A DNA stretch of 64,000 nt from Bradyrhizobium zhanjiangense (GCF_004114935.1 NZ_CP022221.1:7089001-7153000); one strand, 5' to 3'; positions 8,883-17,889 are shown, counted from the stretch's first letter. Notes: generated by a model from the sequence alone, not told the origin. Program-made: numbers and translations.

Positions 8883-10283
8883 ATGATGTCCGATAGCGCT
8901 GCAGCCATTCCACTTCGCGCGCTCCCTCCGGATGACCGTGTTTTGGCGCGAGTGCTCGCGGCGTACGTGGCGTCGGCAACAATCTGGCTTGTATTCGCCA
9001 CGGCCGTGGGGCTCTTCGTCAGCTTCAAATTCGCTTACCCGGATTTCGCGACCACGCCGGCGCTCTCGTTCGGTCGGCTGCGCGCGATACACACCAGCGG
9101 AACATTTTATGCCTGGGCGAGCCAGGCGCTGATTGGGCTTGCGCTGTTTGTCGCCGCGCGCAGTTCTGGCGCAAGGCTCTACAGCGAGCGCCTCGCATGG
9201 ATCAGTCTTGCGCTTCTCAATCTCGCCGCCGTGCTGGGCACGGTCACACTCGATCTCGGCTTCACCTACGGCCAGGAGTATCGCGAATGGCTGTGGTGGA
9301 TTCGCGCAATCCTTGGACTCGGCTTGATCACCGCGGTCTGGAATATGATCGCCACTGTCGAGCGCCGGGATGACGAGCATATCTATATTTCTAACTGGTA
9401 TACTATCGGGGGCACGCTGTGGACGATTGTTATGGTCGTGGTGTCGATGTTGCCCTGGTATCAGTACGGACTGGGTCAGGTCGCGGTGCAGGCCTTCTTC
9501 ATGCATAACGCCGTCGGACTATGGTTCACGCCTCTATCGCTCGGTGTGTCCTACTATGCGCTGCCGAAGCTCCTGAACCGGCCGATCTATTCATATTCTC
9601 TCGGCGTCTTTGCATTCTGGACCAATCTCATCTTCTATCCGATCATCGGCGCTCATCATTTTGAATTCAGTCCACTGCCATGGTGGCTGCAGACTACGGC
9701 CATCGTCTTCAGTGTGGCCATGCTGGTTCCAGTGCTGAGCGGCACCGCAAACTTCCTTCTCACCTTCCGGGGGACTCACGAATGGATATATCGCTCGCCC
9801 GCGGTTTTCATCCTCGTCGGCGTCTACGGCTATCTACTGGGTTCGATACAAGGCACATTCGAGGCGTTTCGCTCGCTGCAGCAGCTTTGGCATCTGACCA
9901 ATTACACGGTAGGGCACTCGCACCTGACGATGTATGGCTTCGTCACTTTCGCGATCTGGGGTGGCATCTATGCGCTGTTGCCGCGCGCCACCGGCAAGTA
10001 TCCCTACAACCTGAGCATGGGTATACATTTCTGGCTGTCCGCCGTCGGCGTTGTCATATACGTTGCGGCGCTTTCGGCCGCCGGCACCATTCAGGGGCTC
10101 GATTGGCTTCGAGGACTCACTTTCATCCAGTCGGTCGAAGATGCCGCGCCATACTGGCTGTGGCGCTCCGTCGGCGGCTCGCTGATGTTCGCCGGCCATC
10201 TTGTCTTCGCTTTCAACGTCTGGACAATGACCTACGGTAGGTCCTGCACCGAGCTTGCGGCAGCCAAGACGGTGCCGGCATGA
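8883..10283 (+). CDS. ccoN: cbb3-type cytochrome oxidase catalytic subunit (CcoN-like)
   Basis: A 466-residue protein with about twelve helices and the heme-copper ligands of CcoN. His70 is in RAIHTSGTF, His208 in FMHNAVGLW and His258/His259 in GAHHFEF; His345 and His347 are in TVGHSHLTMYG. The RPIYSY segment after the CuB helix carries the tyrosines that provide the cross-linked Tyr in CcoN. It reduces O2 in the inner membrane with electrons from c-type cytochromes. GAGGAGACGG precedes the start. It overlaps the next gene by 4 bp. Sequence differs clearly from ordinary rhizobial FixN, so a second, divergent oxidase is likely. Confidence 0.88.
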   Translation: MMSDSAAAIPLRALPPDDRVLARVLAAYVASATIWLVFATAVGLFVSFKFAYPDFATTPALSFGRLRAIHTSGTFYAWASQALIGLALFVAARSSGARLYSERLAWISLALLNLAAVLGTVTLDLGFTYGQEYREWLWWIRAILGLGLITAVWNMIATVERRDDEHIYISNWYTIGGTLWTIVMVVVSMLPWYQYGLGQVAVQAFFMHNAVGLWFTPLSLGVSYYALPKLLNRPIYSYSLGVFAFWTNLIFYPIIGAHHFEFSPLPWWLQTTAIVFSVAMLVPVLSGTANFLLTFRGTHEWIYRSPAVFILVGVYGYLLGSIQGTFEAFRSLQQLWHLTNYTVGHSHLTMYGFVTFAIWGGIYALLPRATGKYPYNLSMGIHFWLSAVGVVIYVAALSAAGTIQGLDWLRGLTFIQSVEDAAPYWLWRSVGGSLMFAGHLVFAFNVWTMTYGRSCTELAAAKTVPA

Positions 10284-11608
10284 ACAGGACATTGGCCATT
10301 TCTGGCGGTTCGACGCTGATCTACACTGGACTAGCGATTCTTATGGGCGTGCTGCCGGGGATCTGGCTGTCAAAGGTGCCACCGACGCCGGGCCTTAAGC
10401 CACTAACCTCGATGGAGGCGCGGGGTCGGGATGTCTATGTCTCCGAAGGCTGCTTCTATTGCCATACCCAGCAAGTACGCCCGCTCTCCGGAGATAAGCC
10501 GTTTGGCCGCCCGTCTGCGCCGGGCGATTATGCCTACCAGACTACGGAATTACTAGGTTCGGAGCGCACTGGTCCAGACTTGAGCAATATCGGCGCGCGG
10601 CAGTCGAGCAGCATATGGCAGTACATCCATCTCTATCAACCGCGTGCAGTTGTGCCGCAATCGATCATGCCGGCCTTCCCCTGGCTGTTCAGGATTGTGG
10701 ACAAACTACCTCCAGGAGAAACAGCGGTGCCATTGCCGCCCCAGTTCGCGCCAGGCGGTACCGTCATCCCCAACGACGACGGCAAGGCGCTCGTAGCCTA
10801 TTTGTTGTCGCTGAAGCAGCCCCCGCTCGTTCCGAAGCAGTCCCGCGCCGCGACTGAGAGTCCTTCGAGCGGGTCCCTGGGGTTTGACGCCACCAAGGGT
10901 GCCGCATTGTTCGCCGACAACTGCGCATCCTGCCATGGTGCGGAAGGCAAGGGTGTGCCGGGAACGTTTCCGCCGCTCGCCGGAGATCCGGTGGTTAACG
11001 ACGCCGATCCCACGGCACATATTGGCGCTGTGCTGCATGGACTTGGCGGGCGGGTAATCAATGGCCAGAGCTATGAAGCGCAAATGCCGGCGTTTGCCGA
11101 TCAATTGTCTGATCAGCAGATTGCTGACATCATCGATTACGAGCGATCCTCGTGGGGCAATCGTGGTGCCTTAATCAGTGCGGCTGATGTCGTCGCGGCT
11201 CGCGCCAACGAACCACTGCAGAAGCAGGCAACGACGCCGAAACAGGTCTCGCCGGTAGCGCCCCCGGCACGGACGTTCGATGCTGCGGAAGGATCGAAGC
11301 TCTTCGCCGACAACTGCGGCGTCTGCCACGGCGCCGAGGGCAAAGGCGTTCCTGGCACATTTCCGCCGCTTGCAGGCGATCCGGTCGTTAATGCCACTGA
11401 CCCTGCCGAACATATCACCACCATGCTGCGCGGCCTTAGCGGTAAGGCAATCGACGGCCAGAAGTACGAAGTAGAGATGCCGCCGTTCGCTGACCGACTG
11501 TCCGATCAGCAGATCGCCGATATCATCAATCACGAGCGCACGTCATGGGGTAACCACGGGCCGTTGGTGACGCCTGCCGAGATCACGAAGCTCCGTGCTG
11601 AAAAATAG
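10280..11608 (+). CDS. Tri-heme CcoO-type cytochrome c fusion protein
   Basis: A 442-residue protein with an N-terminal membrane anchor and a CcoO domain (heme motif CFYCH, Cys58-His62; QQVRPLSGDKPFGRPSAPGD). Two near-identical class I cytochrome c domains follow (CASCH near 215 and CGVCH near 346). Both carry GAEGKGVPGTFPPLAGDPVVN and LSDQQIADII, showing a recent internal duplication. In standard cbb3 oxidases CcoO is mono-heme and the di-heme CcoP is separate; here one chain carries all three hemes. Its start overlaps ccoN (ATGA). Distal Met ligands are present near EMPPFAD/QMPAFAD. Confidence 0.88.
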   Translation: MNRTLAISGGSTLIYTGLAILMGVLPGIWLSKVPPTPGLKPLTSMEARGRDVYVSEGCFYCHTQQVRPLSGDKPFGRPSAPGDYAYQTTELLGSERTGPDLSNIGARQSSSIWQYIHLYQPRAVVPQSIMPAFPWLFRIVDKLPPGETAVPLPPQFAPGGTVIPNDDGKALVAYLLSLKQPPLVPKQSRAATESPSSGSLGFDATKGAALFADNCASCHGAEGKGVPGTFPPLAGDPVVNDADPTAHIGAVLHGLGGRVINGQSYEAQMPAFADQLSDQQIADIIDYERSSWGNRGALISAADVVAARANEPLQKQATTPKQVSPVAPPARTFDAAEGSKLFADNCGVCHGAEGKGVPGTFPPLAGDPVVNATDPAEHITTMLRGLSGKAIDGQKYEVEMPPFADRLSDQQIADIINHERTSWGNHGPLVTPAEITKLRAEK

Positions 11609-11617
11609 GAGGCGACG

Positions 11618-11860
11618 ATGACCGATACGATTACCACCTGGATTCTCTCGGCGCTTGGCTACCTCTGCACTGCGTCTTCGATCGCTGGTGGCGCTGGCGG
11701 TTCTAGTCTTGGCGGACCACTACTCGGCAACGCGCTGGTGGCGGGCGGGGCCGGGCTCGTGACACTTAGCTGCATCGTGGCGGCGGTGTGGATGCTGGTC
11801 GCCCCCGGCGAACGGGATCCCTATCATCCAAAATATCGCGTCCTGCATGCCGACCGTTAG
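11618..11860 (+). CDS. Small glycine-rich membrane protein of the oxidase operon
   Basis: An 80-residue protein with two hydrophobic segments and a glycine-rich loop (IAGGAGGSSLGG), starting 9 bp after the tri-heme subunit behind AGGAGGCGACG. No family recognised. By position it takes the place of the small CcoQ/CcoH-type accessory subunits, but it shares no visible motif with them. Role in assembly or stability of the oxidase is inference from operon context only. Confidence 0.7.
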   Translation: MTDTITTWILSALGYLCTASSIAGGAGGSSLGGPLLGNALVAGGAGLVTLSCIVAAVWMLVAPGERDPYHPKYRVLHADR

Positions 11861-11873
11861 AGGATTGCAACAC

Positions 11874-12320
11874 GTGTCCGATCCGCGCATCCGCATCTAT
11901 CTCGACGAAGCGACCGATCCCGTCACCGATCAGCGGCCACCGGCGCAGATAGCGCTCGACACCAAGAGCCTTGCCGACGGCGAACACGGCCTGCGCATCG
12001 AAGCCCAGGACGCCACTGGCCAAGTCGGCGTCCGACGCCTTCGGTTCCAGGTCCGCAATGGGCCCGGGATCACACTCAGCGGGCTCGGTGATGGGGCCGT
12101 CGTTCACGGTACGCTGCGCTTCATGGTCAACGCCTTTGGAGCCGAAGAACCATTCGAGCCGCACCGGGCAGAATCGCCCTCGCCAATCCCTGTTTGGGTT
12201 TGGGTGCTAAGCCTGCTGATCGTTGCTTGGACCGCCTGGTATGTCGCGACGCTTTGGAACGTTCCCGCGAACTACGCCAAAACTCCGACCTATTCCACGT
12301 CAATGAATCCATTCAAATAG
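11874..12320 (+). CDS. Hypothetical oxidase-operon protein with C-terminal membrane helix
   Basis: About 148 residues: an N-terminal, mostly beta-strand domain with an Ig-like repeat look (LADGEHGLRIEAQDATGQVG). A proline linker and one C-terminal helix (VWVWVLSLLIVAWTAWYVA) follow. I prefer the GTG at 11874, behind AGAGGA, to the ATG at 11847 that lies inside the previous gene. Topology suggests a periplasmic or cytoplasmic domain tethered to the membrane beside the oxidase. No heme or metal motif is visible. Last gene of the oxidase operon. Confidence 0.65.
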   Translation: MSDPRIRIYLDEATDPVTDQRPPAQIALDTKSLADGEHGLRIEAQDATGQVGVRRLRFQVRNGPGITLSGLGDGAVVHGTLRFMVNAFGAEEPFEPHRAESPSPIPVWVWVLSLLIVAWTAWYVATLWNVPANYAKTPTYSTSMNPFK

Positions 12321-12352
12321 CGCGCCGCTAGAAAAGCGAGCTTAACAATGAG

Positions 12353-12365
12353 GGGCTTCGCCCCA
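12353..12365 (+). terminator. Hairpin after oxidase operon
   Basis: GGGGC-TTC-GCCCC, 33 bp after the last operon stop codon, without a clear T-run. Possible terminator. Confidence 0.35.
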
Positions 12366-12385
12366 GCATCAGGGATCAAGCTCAC

Positions 12386-12601
12386 ATGCCACGCACCATA
12401 GTCAACAAACACGGCTTCCCCGGCGTCAGGAAGCGGTCGGACTGTGCTAGGCGGCGAAAACCCTACTATGCACGCATCAGCAATGGTTGCGAAAACTTCA
12501 TCTATAGCAAGAACTTCGCGACGGCCGAGGAGGCCGCTGCGGAATATCAGCGAATGAGGGCTGAAAAGTCATCGCCCCTATCGTCAAAGGATTGCCGGTG
12601 A
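12386..12601 (+). CDS. Small AP2-like domain protein
   Basis: A 71-residue basic protein whose pattern GFPGVRKRSDCARRRKPYYA and NFATAEEAAAEYQRM matches the AP2-like DNA-binding fold, otherwise seen in plant ERF factors and in homing or HNH endonucleases. Here the domain stands alone. It may be a small DNA-binding regulator or a leftover of a mobile endonuclease; the sequence does not decide. The next gene starts inside its stop codon (GTGA). Confidence 0.6.
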   Translation: MPRTIVNKHGFPGVRKRSDCARRRKPYYARISNGCENFIYSKNFATAEEAAAEYQRMRAEKSSPLSSKDCR

Positions 12602-13023
12602 GCATCCTGCCCGAAGTGACCACCCCGGCGCCACCGATCCATCCGGATTTCCGCGACTCCGAGCGAATATGCGCGTTCACGACACAGTGCGTGGAGGCGA
12701 CTAGAAAGCGACGCGATCCAATCGAGCGGCTTCGGCTCTTGATCATGGAGGCTCCCCCTTGGCTTGGCATAATGACCACAGGATTTTACGATCACCGTTC
12801 CTACCTTTATCGCTTCGTTATGAACACAAGTGACGGCAGCCCAGATGACGCCTTACAGGTCGATCCCTTCGACTTGGAAGGATGCGGGGAATCAATCGAT
12901 GCACTCGTATCTAAAGGCTCAAATTCCATTCTCGTCGAACCGGCATCCTCGTTCTCGACTTGGTCCAGCAACTTTCGAAGTTGCGATCCTAGGCTGCTAT
13001 CCGTTTCGGGCGGCGTGAATTGA
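12598..13023 (+). CDS. Hypothetical protein
   Basis: About 141 residues from a GTG overlapping the previous stop. No family recognised; no signal peptide or membrane helix; an acidic, serine-rich C-terminal part. Coupling to the AP2-like gene suggests they act together or form one transferred cassette. Codon use looks less GC-rich in third positions than in the neighbouring operons. Confidence 0.45.
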   Translation: MSILPEVTTPAPPIHPDFRDSERICAFTTQCVEATRKRRDPIERLRLLIMEAPPWLGIMTTGFYDHRSYLYRFVMNTSDGSPDDALQVDPFDLEGCGESIDALVSKGSNSILVEPASSFSTWSSNFRSCDPRLLSVSGGVN

Positions 13024-13156
13024 TGAAATACGGACCGAGGAAAGATACTCACGCACCAGAGTTCTGTCGTGCGGCTGAAACGAGCAGGTGCCGACCTTAT
13101 TGCTACTTACGCAGCGCTAGAAGTCGGCGCGCTACACAACAATCAGAGTCTTGATC

Positions 13157-14092
13157 ATGGAAATTCGCCTCGGCACCAGGCGAAGTGATTTGGCCCGCTG
13201 GCAAGCCAGTCACGTCGCCGATCTTATTCATGGCATCGAGCCGGCCGCTGAGGTAAGACTCGTTTTCACAAGTTCGGTTGGCGATAGAGATCGACGGTCG
13301 TCCTTTCAACAGTTTGGCGGCCTCGGAGCATTCACGAAGGAGAGCGAAGACGCGCTTACGCGCAAAGAAGTTGACTTGGTCGTTCACTCTCTCAAGGATC
13401 TTCCGACCAGATTGCAGCCCGGTTTGGTATTGGCGGCCGTTCCCAAAAGAGCGGATCCTCGTGACGCAATTTGTGGCGTTACACTAGATCAGCTACGACC
13501 GGGGCTGCGCGTCGGCACTGGATCAATTCGCCGCAAAGCGCAACTTCTCGCTCTTTGCGGTGGTTTGGATGTTCGACCCATCCGTGGAAACGTTTATCCA
13601 AGGCTTTGTAAGGCAAAGAACCGAGAGGGAATAGACGCTACTCTTTTGGCAGCGGCGGGATTGTCACGGCTAGGATTGCTACTTGAGGCCTCACAGATTC
13701 TAGACTCGAATGTTTTCCCGTATGCAGTCGGCCAAGGCGCCCTCGCGGTCGAAGCTCGCGAAGAAGATACGGCACTCATGGCACTGCTTCAAAAGATTGA
13801 AGATCGGAAATCGCGTACCGAAGTAGACGCAGAGCGCGCATTGATGAGAAGTCTCGATGCGGGTTGCAGCTTACCGCTCGGGGTTTCTGTCAGATGGGTC
13901 GCCGGGACATTAACGCTTCGAGGACAGGTGACTCATCCAGATGGCCACACGAAGATTGCTGATGAATGCGTCGGTACGGCCGATCAAGCCGACGCAATAG
14001 GCACACGTCTAGGAGACAAACTTCTTCAGCGAGGTGCGGAGGAGATATTGAAGGCTGTGCCTCGCATCATGGAAGAGCAAAGGCCAATCTGA
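13157..14092 (+). CDS. hemC: Hydroxymethylbilane synthase (porphobilinogen deaminase)
   Basis: A 311-residue cytosolic enzyme of tetrapyrrole synthesis that joins four porphobilinogens. Family motifs are clear: LGTRRSDLARWQA at the N-terminus, VDLVVHSLKDLPT, GTGSIRRKAQL, RPIRGNVYPRL, and LDAGCSLPLG holding the cysteine that binds the dipyrromethane cofactor. Start is the ATG at 13157; an in-frame TTG at 13151 is less likely. In alphaproteobacteria hemC is usually in a housekeeping locus, so this isolated copy among oxidase and cytochrome genes may be a second, dedicated copy. Confidence 0.93.
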   Translation: MEIRLGTRRSDLARWQASHVADLIHGIEPAAEVRLVFTSSVGDRDRRSSFQQFGGLGAFTKESEDALTRKEVDLVVHSLKDLPTRLQPGLVLAAVPKRADPRDAICGVTLDQLRPGLRVGTGSIRRKAQLLALCGGLDVRPIRGNVYPRLCKAKNREGIDATLLAAAGLSRLGLLLEASQILDSNVFPYAVGQGALAVEAREEDTALMALLQKIEDRKSRTEVDAERALMRSLDAGCSLPLGVSVRWVAGTLTLRGQVTHPDGHTKIADECVGTADQADAIGTRLGDKLLQRGAEEILKAVPRIMEEQRPI

Positions 14093-14365
14093 ATTCGATA
14101 CCTGGCATGACGAAGGACTTCGGTCTTTGGTCACCGCATGCGATTTCGGCGCGACCAGTTGCAAAGCCTGAAACCTGGCCCACCACCGAAACGCAAGGCT
14201 GGCGGCCACGTTAGCTGCCCAGCGCGCGCAAGCACTCCTCCGCAATTCGTGCCGGCGCGTTGCGGCGCTGACGCTAAAGATAGTCTTCGTTAGGGCACCA
14301 GCGGCCTGCTTTTCAAGTGGGACATATGCGCGTTGGTTCAAAGGAGCGCTTGGAACACGGCGACC

Positions 14366-14599
14366 TCAATTCGGCTCCCCGAGCACGAAAGTGAAGGGCA
14401 CAACGAAGAGCTCATCGCCCTGATCATCGCTGACATGCAGAACCCAGTCACGCCAATCCTCAAGGCTGCGCTCTTTGGTGAGGGACTGCACGATGCGGTT
14501 CGCATGATCCCGCGCTTCAGCAAGATCATCCACGACGGCGCCGCGGCGATCGACGAAAACCTTCTTGGTGTTCGCGCAGTGGAAATATACGTGCGTCAT
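14366..14599 (-). CDS. DUF6894-type small protein
   Basis: A 77-residue protein starting MTHVYFHCANTKKVFVDRRG with the body typical of the short DUF6894 proteins that are abundant in Bradyrhizobium (EARDHANRIVQSL, WVLHVSDDQGDELFVVPF). The ATG at 14599 has a strong AGGAG seven bases upstream. Function unknown. Between hemC and this gene (14093-14365) I see nothing supportable. Confidence 0.7.
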   Translation of the reverse strand: MTHVYFHCANTKKVFVDRRGAVVDDLAEARDHANRIVQSLTKERSLEDWRDWVLHVSDDQGDELFVVPFTFVLGEPN

Positions 14600-14783
14600 T
14601 TCGACTCCTTCGAATGCGACGGTTCGCCGCGATAACTCTGCGTTGCTGGTGTCCTCGACGGCGGGATACCAGGAGATCACGACCAAATGCCCCTAAGTTT
14701 CACGCCTGCGATGTGGAAGAGGCGGACCGCCTCGTCGCAGGTGGAATCATCTCCTTTCACGGTCAGGCATAAGCGGCGGCAAG

Positions 14784-16652
14784 CTACGATGATTTCATGC
14801 CGGAGCCCTGCGGCACATCTCCGATAAGCTCCTGACGCGAAGCTCCCCAGAGCAGGCCAGTCCCGACGACGGCAGAAAGACTCGAGGCGGCGAACACAGC
14901 GATTTTTGCGGCCGAGAAGTCGGTGGCGCTTGGAAATGCCTGTCCGGCGATGAAGAGCGACATCGTGAAGCCAATGCCAGCGAGGGCTCCCGCCCCGCCC
15001 AGCTGCCGCCACGTGTATTCGGCCGGCTTGACGGCTATGCCTGTGCGCACTGCCGCTGCGGCCGCGAGGAAGACGCCGAGCGGTTTTCCTATAGCGAGAC
15101 CAGCGACGATCGCAGCCGTGAGACGGCCATGGCCAGCGAGGACGCCTGGGTTGATCGTCACTCCGGCATTCGCCAATGCGAAGATAGGGAGGACGGCGTA
15201 GCTCGATCGCGCGCCGGCGTGTCGTAGCAGTCGATCGGCGGGCGATTCAATCCTATCGTAGATTGCGTCGAGCGCCTGCAGGGCTGGAGTGGAGGGGCCG
15301 CGCCTGAGAACTTCGCCCTCATGCCGAGCCTCGGACGCGATGATGGTGCTCGCCTGCGTCATCAGGGCTGCCAGATTGGCGGGCGGTCGCGTCGGAATGA
15401 ACAAGGCAAGTAACACGCCGGCCAATGTAGCGTGGAGACCGCTCGCGTATACGAGGGCCCACAGCGCAGCGCCCATCAGGATGTAGGGCGAGAGATGGTA
15501 CACCCCAGATCGGCTCAGCAGCACTAGCGCAACTATAACCATCGCCACAGCAGCAAGGTAGACCAGATGGATTTCGCCGGAGTAAAACACGGCGACGACG
15601 ACGATCGCACCGATGTCGTCAACGATGGCCGCCGCGGTGAGGAAGATACGCAGCTCGACGGGGACGCGGGAGCCCATCACTGCAATCAAGGCAATCGCGA
15701 ACGCGGTGTCGGTCGCCATCGGAACGCCCCACCCGTACGACCACGGCCCCACGGGGAGAACCAGCGAATACAGACACGCCGGCACAACCATGCCGCCGAG
15801 CGCGGCCGCGATCGGAAGCGCCGCGGAGCGACGGCTTGCGAGGTGTCCGACTGTCATCTCGCGCTTCACTTCCAATCCAACAACGAGGAAGAACAGCGTC
15901 AACAGCCCGTCGTTGACCCAATGGAGGATGGACATCCGAAAGGCTGCGCTGCCCAAGCTCACGCCGAACTCCCAGCGCCAGAGCGCCTCGAATGCCGGCC
16001 CGATCGGCGAGTTCGTCAAGACAATCGCCGCCACAGTAGCGACGACGAGCAAAATGCCGGCGGACGGGCCCCAGCTCGCGAAGTCTAGGGCAGCCGTACG
16101 GACGCGGTGGCCAAGCGTGCCAAGCATTGCATCAACGAGAGAACTTTCGTCCCAGGGCCCGTCGTAGCGCCGGCGGTTAATGTAAAATGTCGGCGTGAAT
16201 CTCACGCCGCTCGCGCGTGCACTCGCGATGTCCGACTCCACCCTCGCCTTCGCGCGCCGAACCGCGTCGCCATCGCGAAGCGTGGGGTTGGCATGCACAC
16301 TTAGGTCAGCGGCCACCGCCGAAAGGTCGTCCTCTGTGAGCTGCATCGACCTCGTCATCAGCTTGATGTGCGCGGACCAGAACGTCTCTGGCGTCTGAGC
16401 AAGCTCAGCGAGCTCCGCAGCACGGAAGGAAAGACTGTTGTCCGTGAGCGGCCTGTGGCGGAAGGCATAGCAAACGCGGTCGCCAAGTTGATCGCGCGCC
16501 TGCGCGATGCGCTCGTTGGCAGCCCTGCAGTGCGGACAGGCGTAGCTGCCGTACTCAACCAGCGAGATCTCGGCATCGGCGGGGCCGAGCACGTGCTCTG
16601 TCTTGTGATCGACTGCACGATCGAGGCGGCCGGGCGGGATCATAAGCTTCAT
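14784..16652 (-). CDS. nhaA: Fusion of DsbA-like thioredoxin domain and NhaA Na+/H+ antiporter
   Basis: 622 residues. Residues 1-190 are a DsbA-like thioredoxin fold with active site YACPHC (Cys39, Cys42) and the cis-Pro region RFTPTFYINRR. Residues 200-600 are a complete NhaA with the transport aspartates (VDDIGAI), MATDTAFAIALIAV and SLFIAGQAF. NhaA exports Na+ in exchange for protons. The N-terminal domain lacks a signal peptide, so it probably faces the cytoplasm and may serve as a redox switch. The ATG overlaps the stop of a small upstream gene (ATGA), so translation is coupled. Confidence 0.9.
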   Translation of the reverse strand: MKLMIPPGRLDRAVDHKTEHVLGPADAEISLVEYGSYACPHCRAANERIAQARDQLGDRVCYAFRHRPLTDNSLSFRAAELAELAQTPETFWSAHIKLMTRSMQLTEDDLSAVAADLSVHANPTLRDGDAVRRAKARVESDIASARASGVRFTPTFYINRRRYDGPWDESSLVDAMLGTLGHRVRTAALDFASWGPSAGILLVVATVAAIVLTNSPIGPAFEALWRWEFGVSLGSAAFRMSILHWVNDGLLTLFFLVVGLEVKREMTVGHLASRRSAALPIAAALGGMVVPACLYSLVLPVGPWSYGWGVPMATDTAFAIALIAVMGSRVPVELRIFLTAAAIVDDIGAIVVVAVFYSGEIHLVYLAAVAMVIVALVLLSRSGVYHLSPYILMGAALWALVYASGLHATLAGVLLALFIPTRPPANLAALMTQASTIIASEARHEGEVLRRGPSTPALQALDAIYDRIESPADRLLRHAGARSSYAVLPIFALANAGVTINPGVLAGHGRLTAAIVAGLAIGKPLGVFLAAAAAVRTGIAVKPAEYTWRQLGGAGALAGIGFTMSLFIAGQAFPSATDFSAAKIAVFAASSLSAVVGTGLLWGASRQELIGDVPQGSGMKSS

Positions 16653-16972
16653 CGCTGAACGGAGCCCAAGTGTTTGCGCGCCATTCTCACAGGGGGCCGC
16701 TCGCCAGCAGCGACCGCGGCTCGCGCATCGAACAGATTGGTATGGCACAAGACGCCCGACACCTCGCCGTTGGATCCGACGACTGGGATCTCCATACATC
16801 TCGACGCAATGCAGCCGGTATCGTCATCGCGCACGCAACTCACACTTGTGCTGAACGCACGCTCCAATCCGTTCGCAACACTCGCCGCCTCCACGAGCAC
16901 CACGGCATTCTCCAACGGCGGGTGTTCGACAGAGCGGGGCAAGGAAATGCGGGCCGTCTCTTCGATGTGCAT
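16649..16972 (-). CDS. Small protein translationally coupled to the DsbA-NhaA fusion
   Basis: About 107 residues from the ATG at 16972 (MHIEETARISLPRSVEHPPL); an upstream alternative start is possible because the frame stays open. The C-terminal part (CMEIPVVGSNGEVSGVLCHT) recalls a CBS- or PAS-like beta-strand pair, but I cannot assign a family. Several cysteines are present. Overlap with the antiporter start and the operator box 50-120 bp upstream support it as a real first gene of the operon, possibly a sensor subunit. Confidence 0.5.
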   Translation of the reverse strand: MHIEETARISLPRSVEHPPLENAVVLVEAASVANGLERAFSTSVSCVRDDDTGCIASRCMEIPVVGSNGEVSGVLCHTNLFDARAAVAAGERPPVRMARKHLGSVQR

Positions 16973-17022
16973 GTCGGGCCTCTTGTGATCGACTTCGGCC
17001 GCAGCCGCGAGCGGGCGATGAC

Positions 17023-17097
17023 TGATTAAGATTGGGTCAGCGACGGTGGAAAAGAAAATCACCTCTCGCCATGAAGTCGATAGCCAGCCGTTATCGG
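17023..17097 (-). promoter_or_regulatory. Conserved operator/promoter box, copy 5 (facing DsbA-NhaA operon)
   Basis: Minus-strand core at 17094-17080 is ATAACGGCTGGCTAT, followed by CGACTTCATGGCGAGAGG and TGATTTTC. The distal GGTCATTCTC block is poorly conserved in this copy. Confidence 0.55.
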
Positions 17098-17787
17098 AAC
17101 AGCAAAAGTAGTGCGTCACGTGCTGCGGCCCGGAGCGGAACTCTCGGCTGGCGCGAAGAGGTGCTCACGCGGTCATACTTTCGGCGGAGCTGATCTCTCG
17201 GCAAAAACACTAGTGCTGCGAGCGCGGTCGTAAAGCCCAAGCGCCCGTACACCCCGCCGCAATCGGAGCTGCGAGTAAACCGTGACCCAGAGCATTGCAG
17301 AAAGACCGGCCCCTCACCTCGCCGTCTCCCACCGCATCGATGCGGAGAGAAGAACCGCCTGTCCCTCTGAAGGCACACGGCCCGACATGGCTTTGCGCCT
17401 TCCCCCCTAGTGCGGTGTCCGCCACTCGCACGGATTTCTAACACTCGAGGCGTCGGTTTAAGCAAGCTCCGCGCACCGAGGACGTCGGGGGCGCGGCCGT
17501 CCCGACCGGGTTCGAGGGTACCAACCGTCAATCCGCGCAAAACCAGCGTCGCGATGCGCCGGGGTTCCTTCGGCCACAAGAGCCCGTCGTCCACTGGTGT
17601 CCTTTACCACGACGGAAACTTTGGTTCTTCGAATGCGTATCACTCGAAGTTGGTGTCATCACGCTCTAGCGCATGAGTTCGCCGCGCCATGGGTGGTTAC
17701 ATGATTGTCTGCTCGCCACGTCCGCAGAGGCTCCTAACTCGTCGTCGCCTTGAACTGCCTCCTCACTGTAGTTTCGCCCAGCAAAGC
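17098..17787. other. Intergenic region between divergent operator boxes
   Basis: About 690 bases between copies 5 and 6. Frames on the minus strand are open but lack starts, ribosome binding sites or family resemblance; possibly gene debris. Confidence 0.35.
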
Positions 17788-17858
17788 GGCAATAATGGTC
17801 GTCTATCGACTCCATGGCGAGAGGTGATTTCCCTCGACCGAGTTGCAAGGTCATTCTC
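17788..17858 (+). promoter_or_regulatory. Conserved operator/promoter box, copy 6 (facing secreted protein)
   Basis: Core ATAATGGTCGTCTAT at 17792-17806, then CGACTCCATGGCGAGAGG, TGATTTCCCTCG and GTTGCAAGGTCATTCTC. It ends 32 bp before the ATG of the next gene, the closest spacing of all copies. Confidence 0.65.
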
Positions 17859-17889
17859 GTTGCGTGGTTTAAAGCGAACAGGAGCTTCC

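Noticed and set aside
17091-17594. 167-codon minus-strand frame
   Set aside because: Arg- and Gly-rich composition, no ribosome binding site, no family resemblance, and it overlaps operator copy 5.
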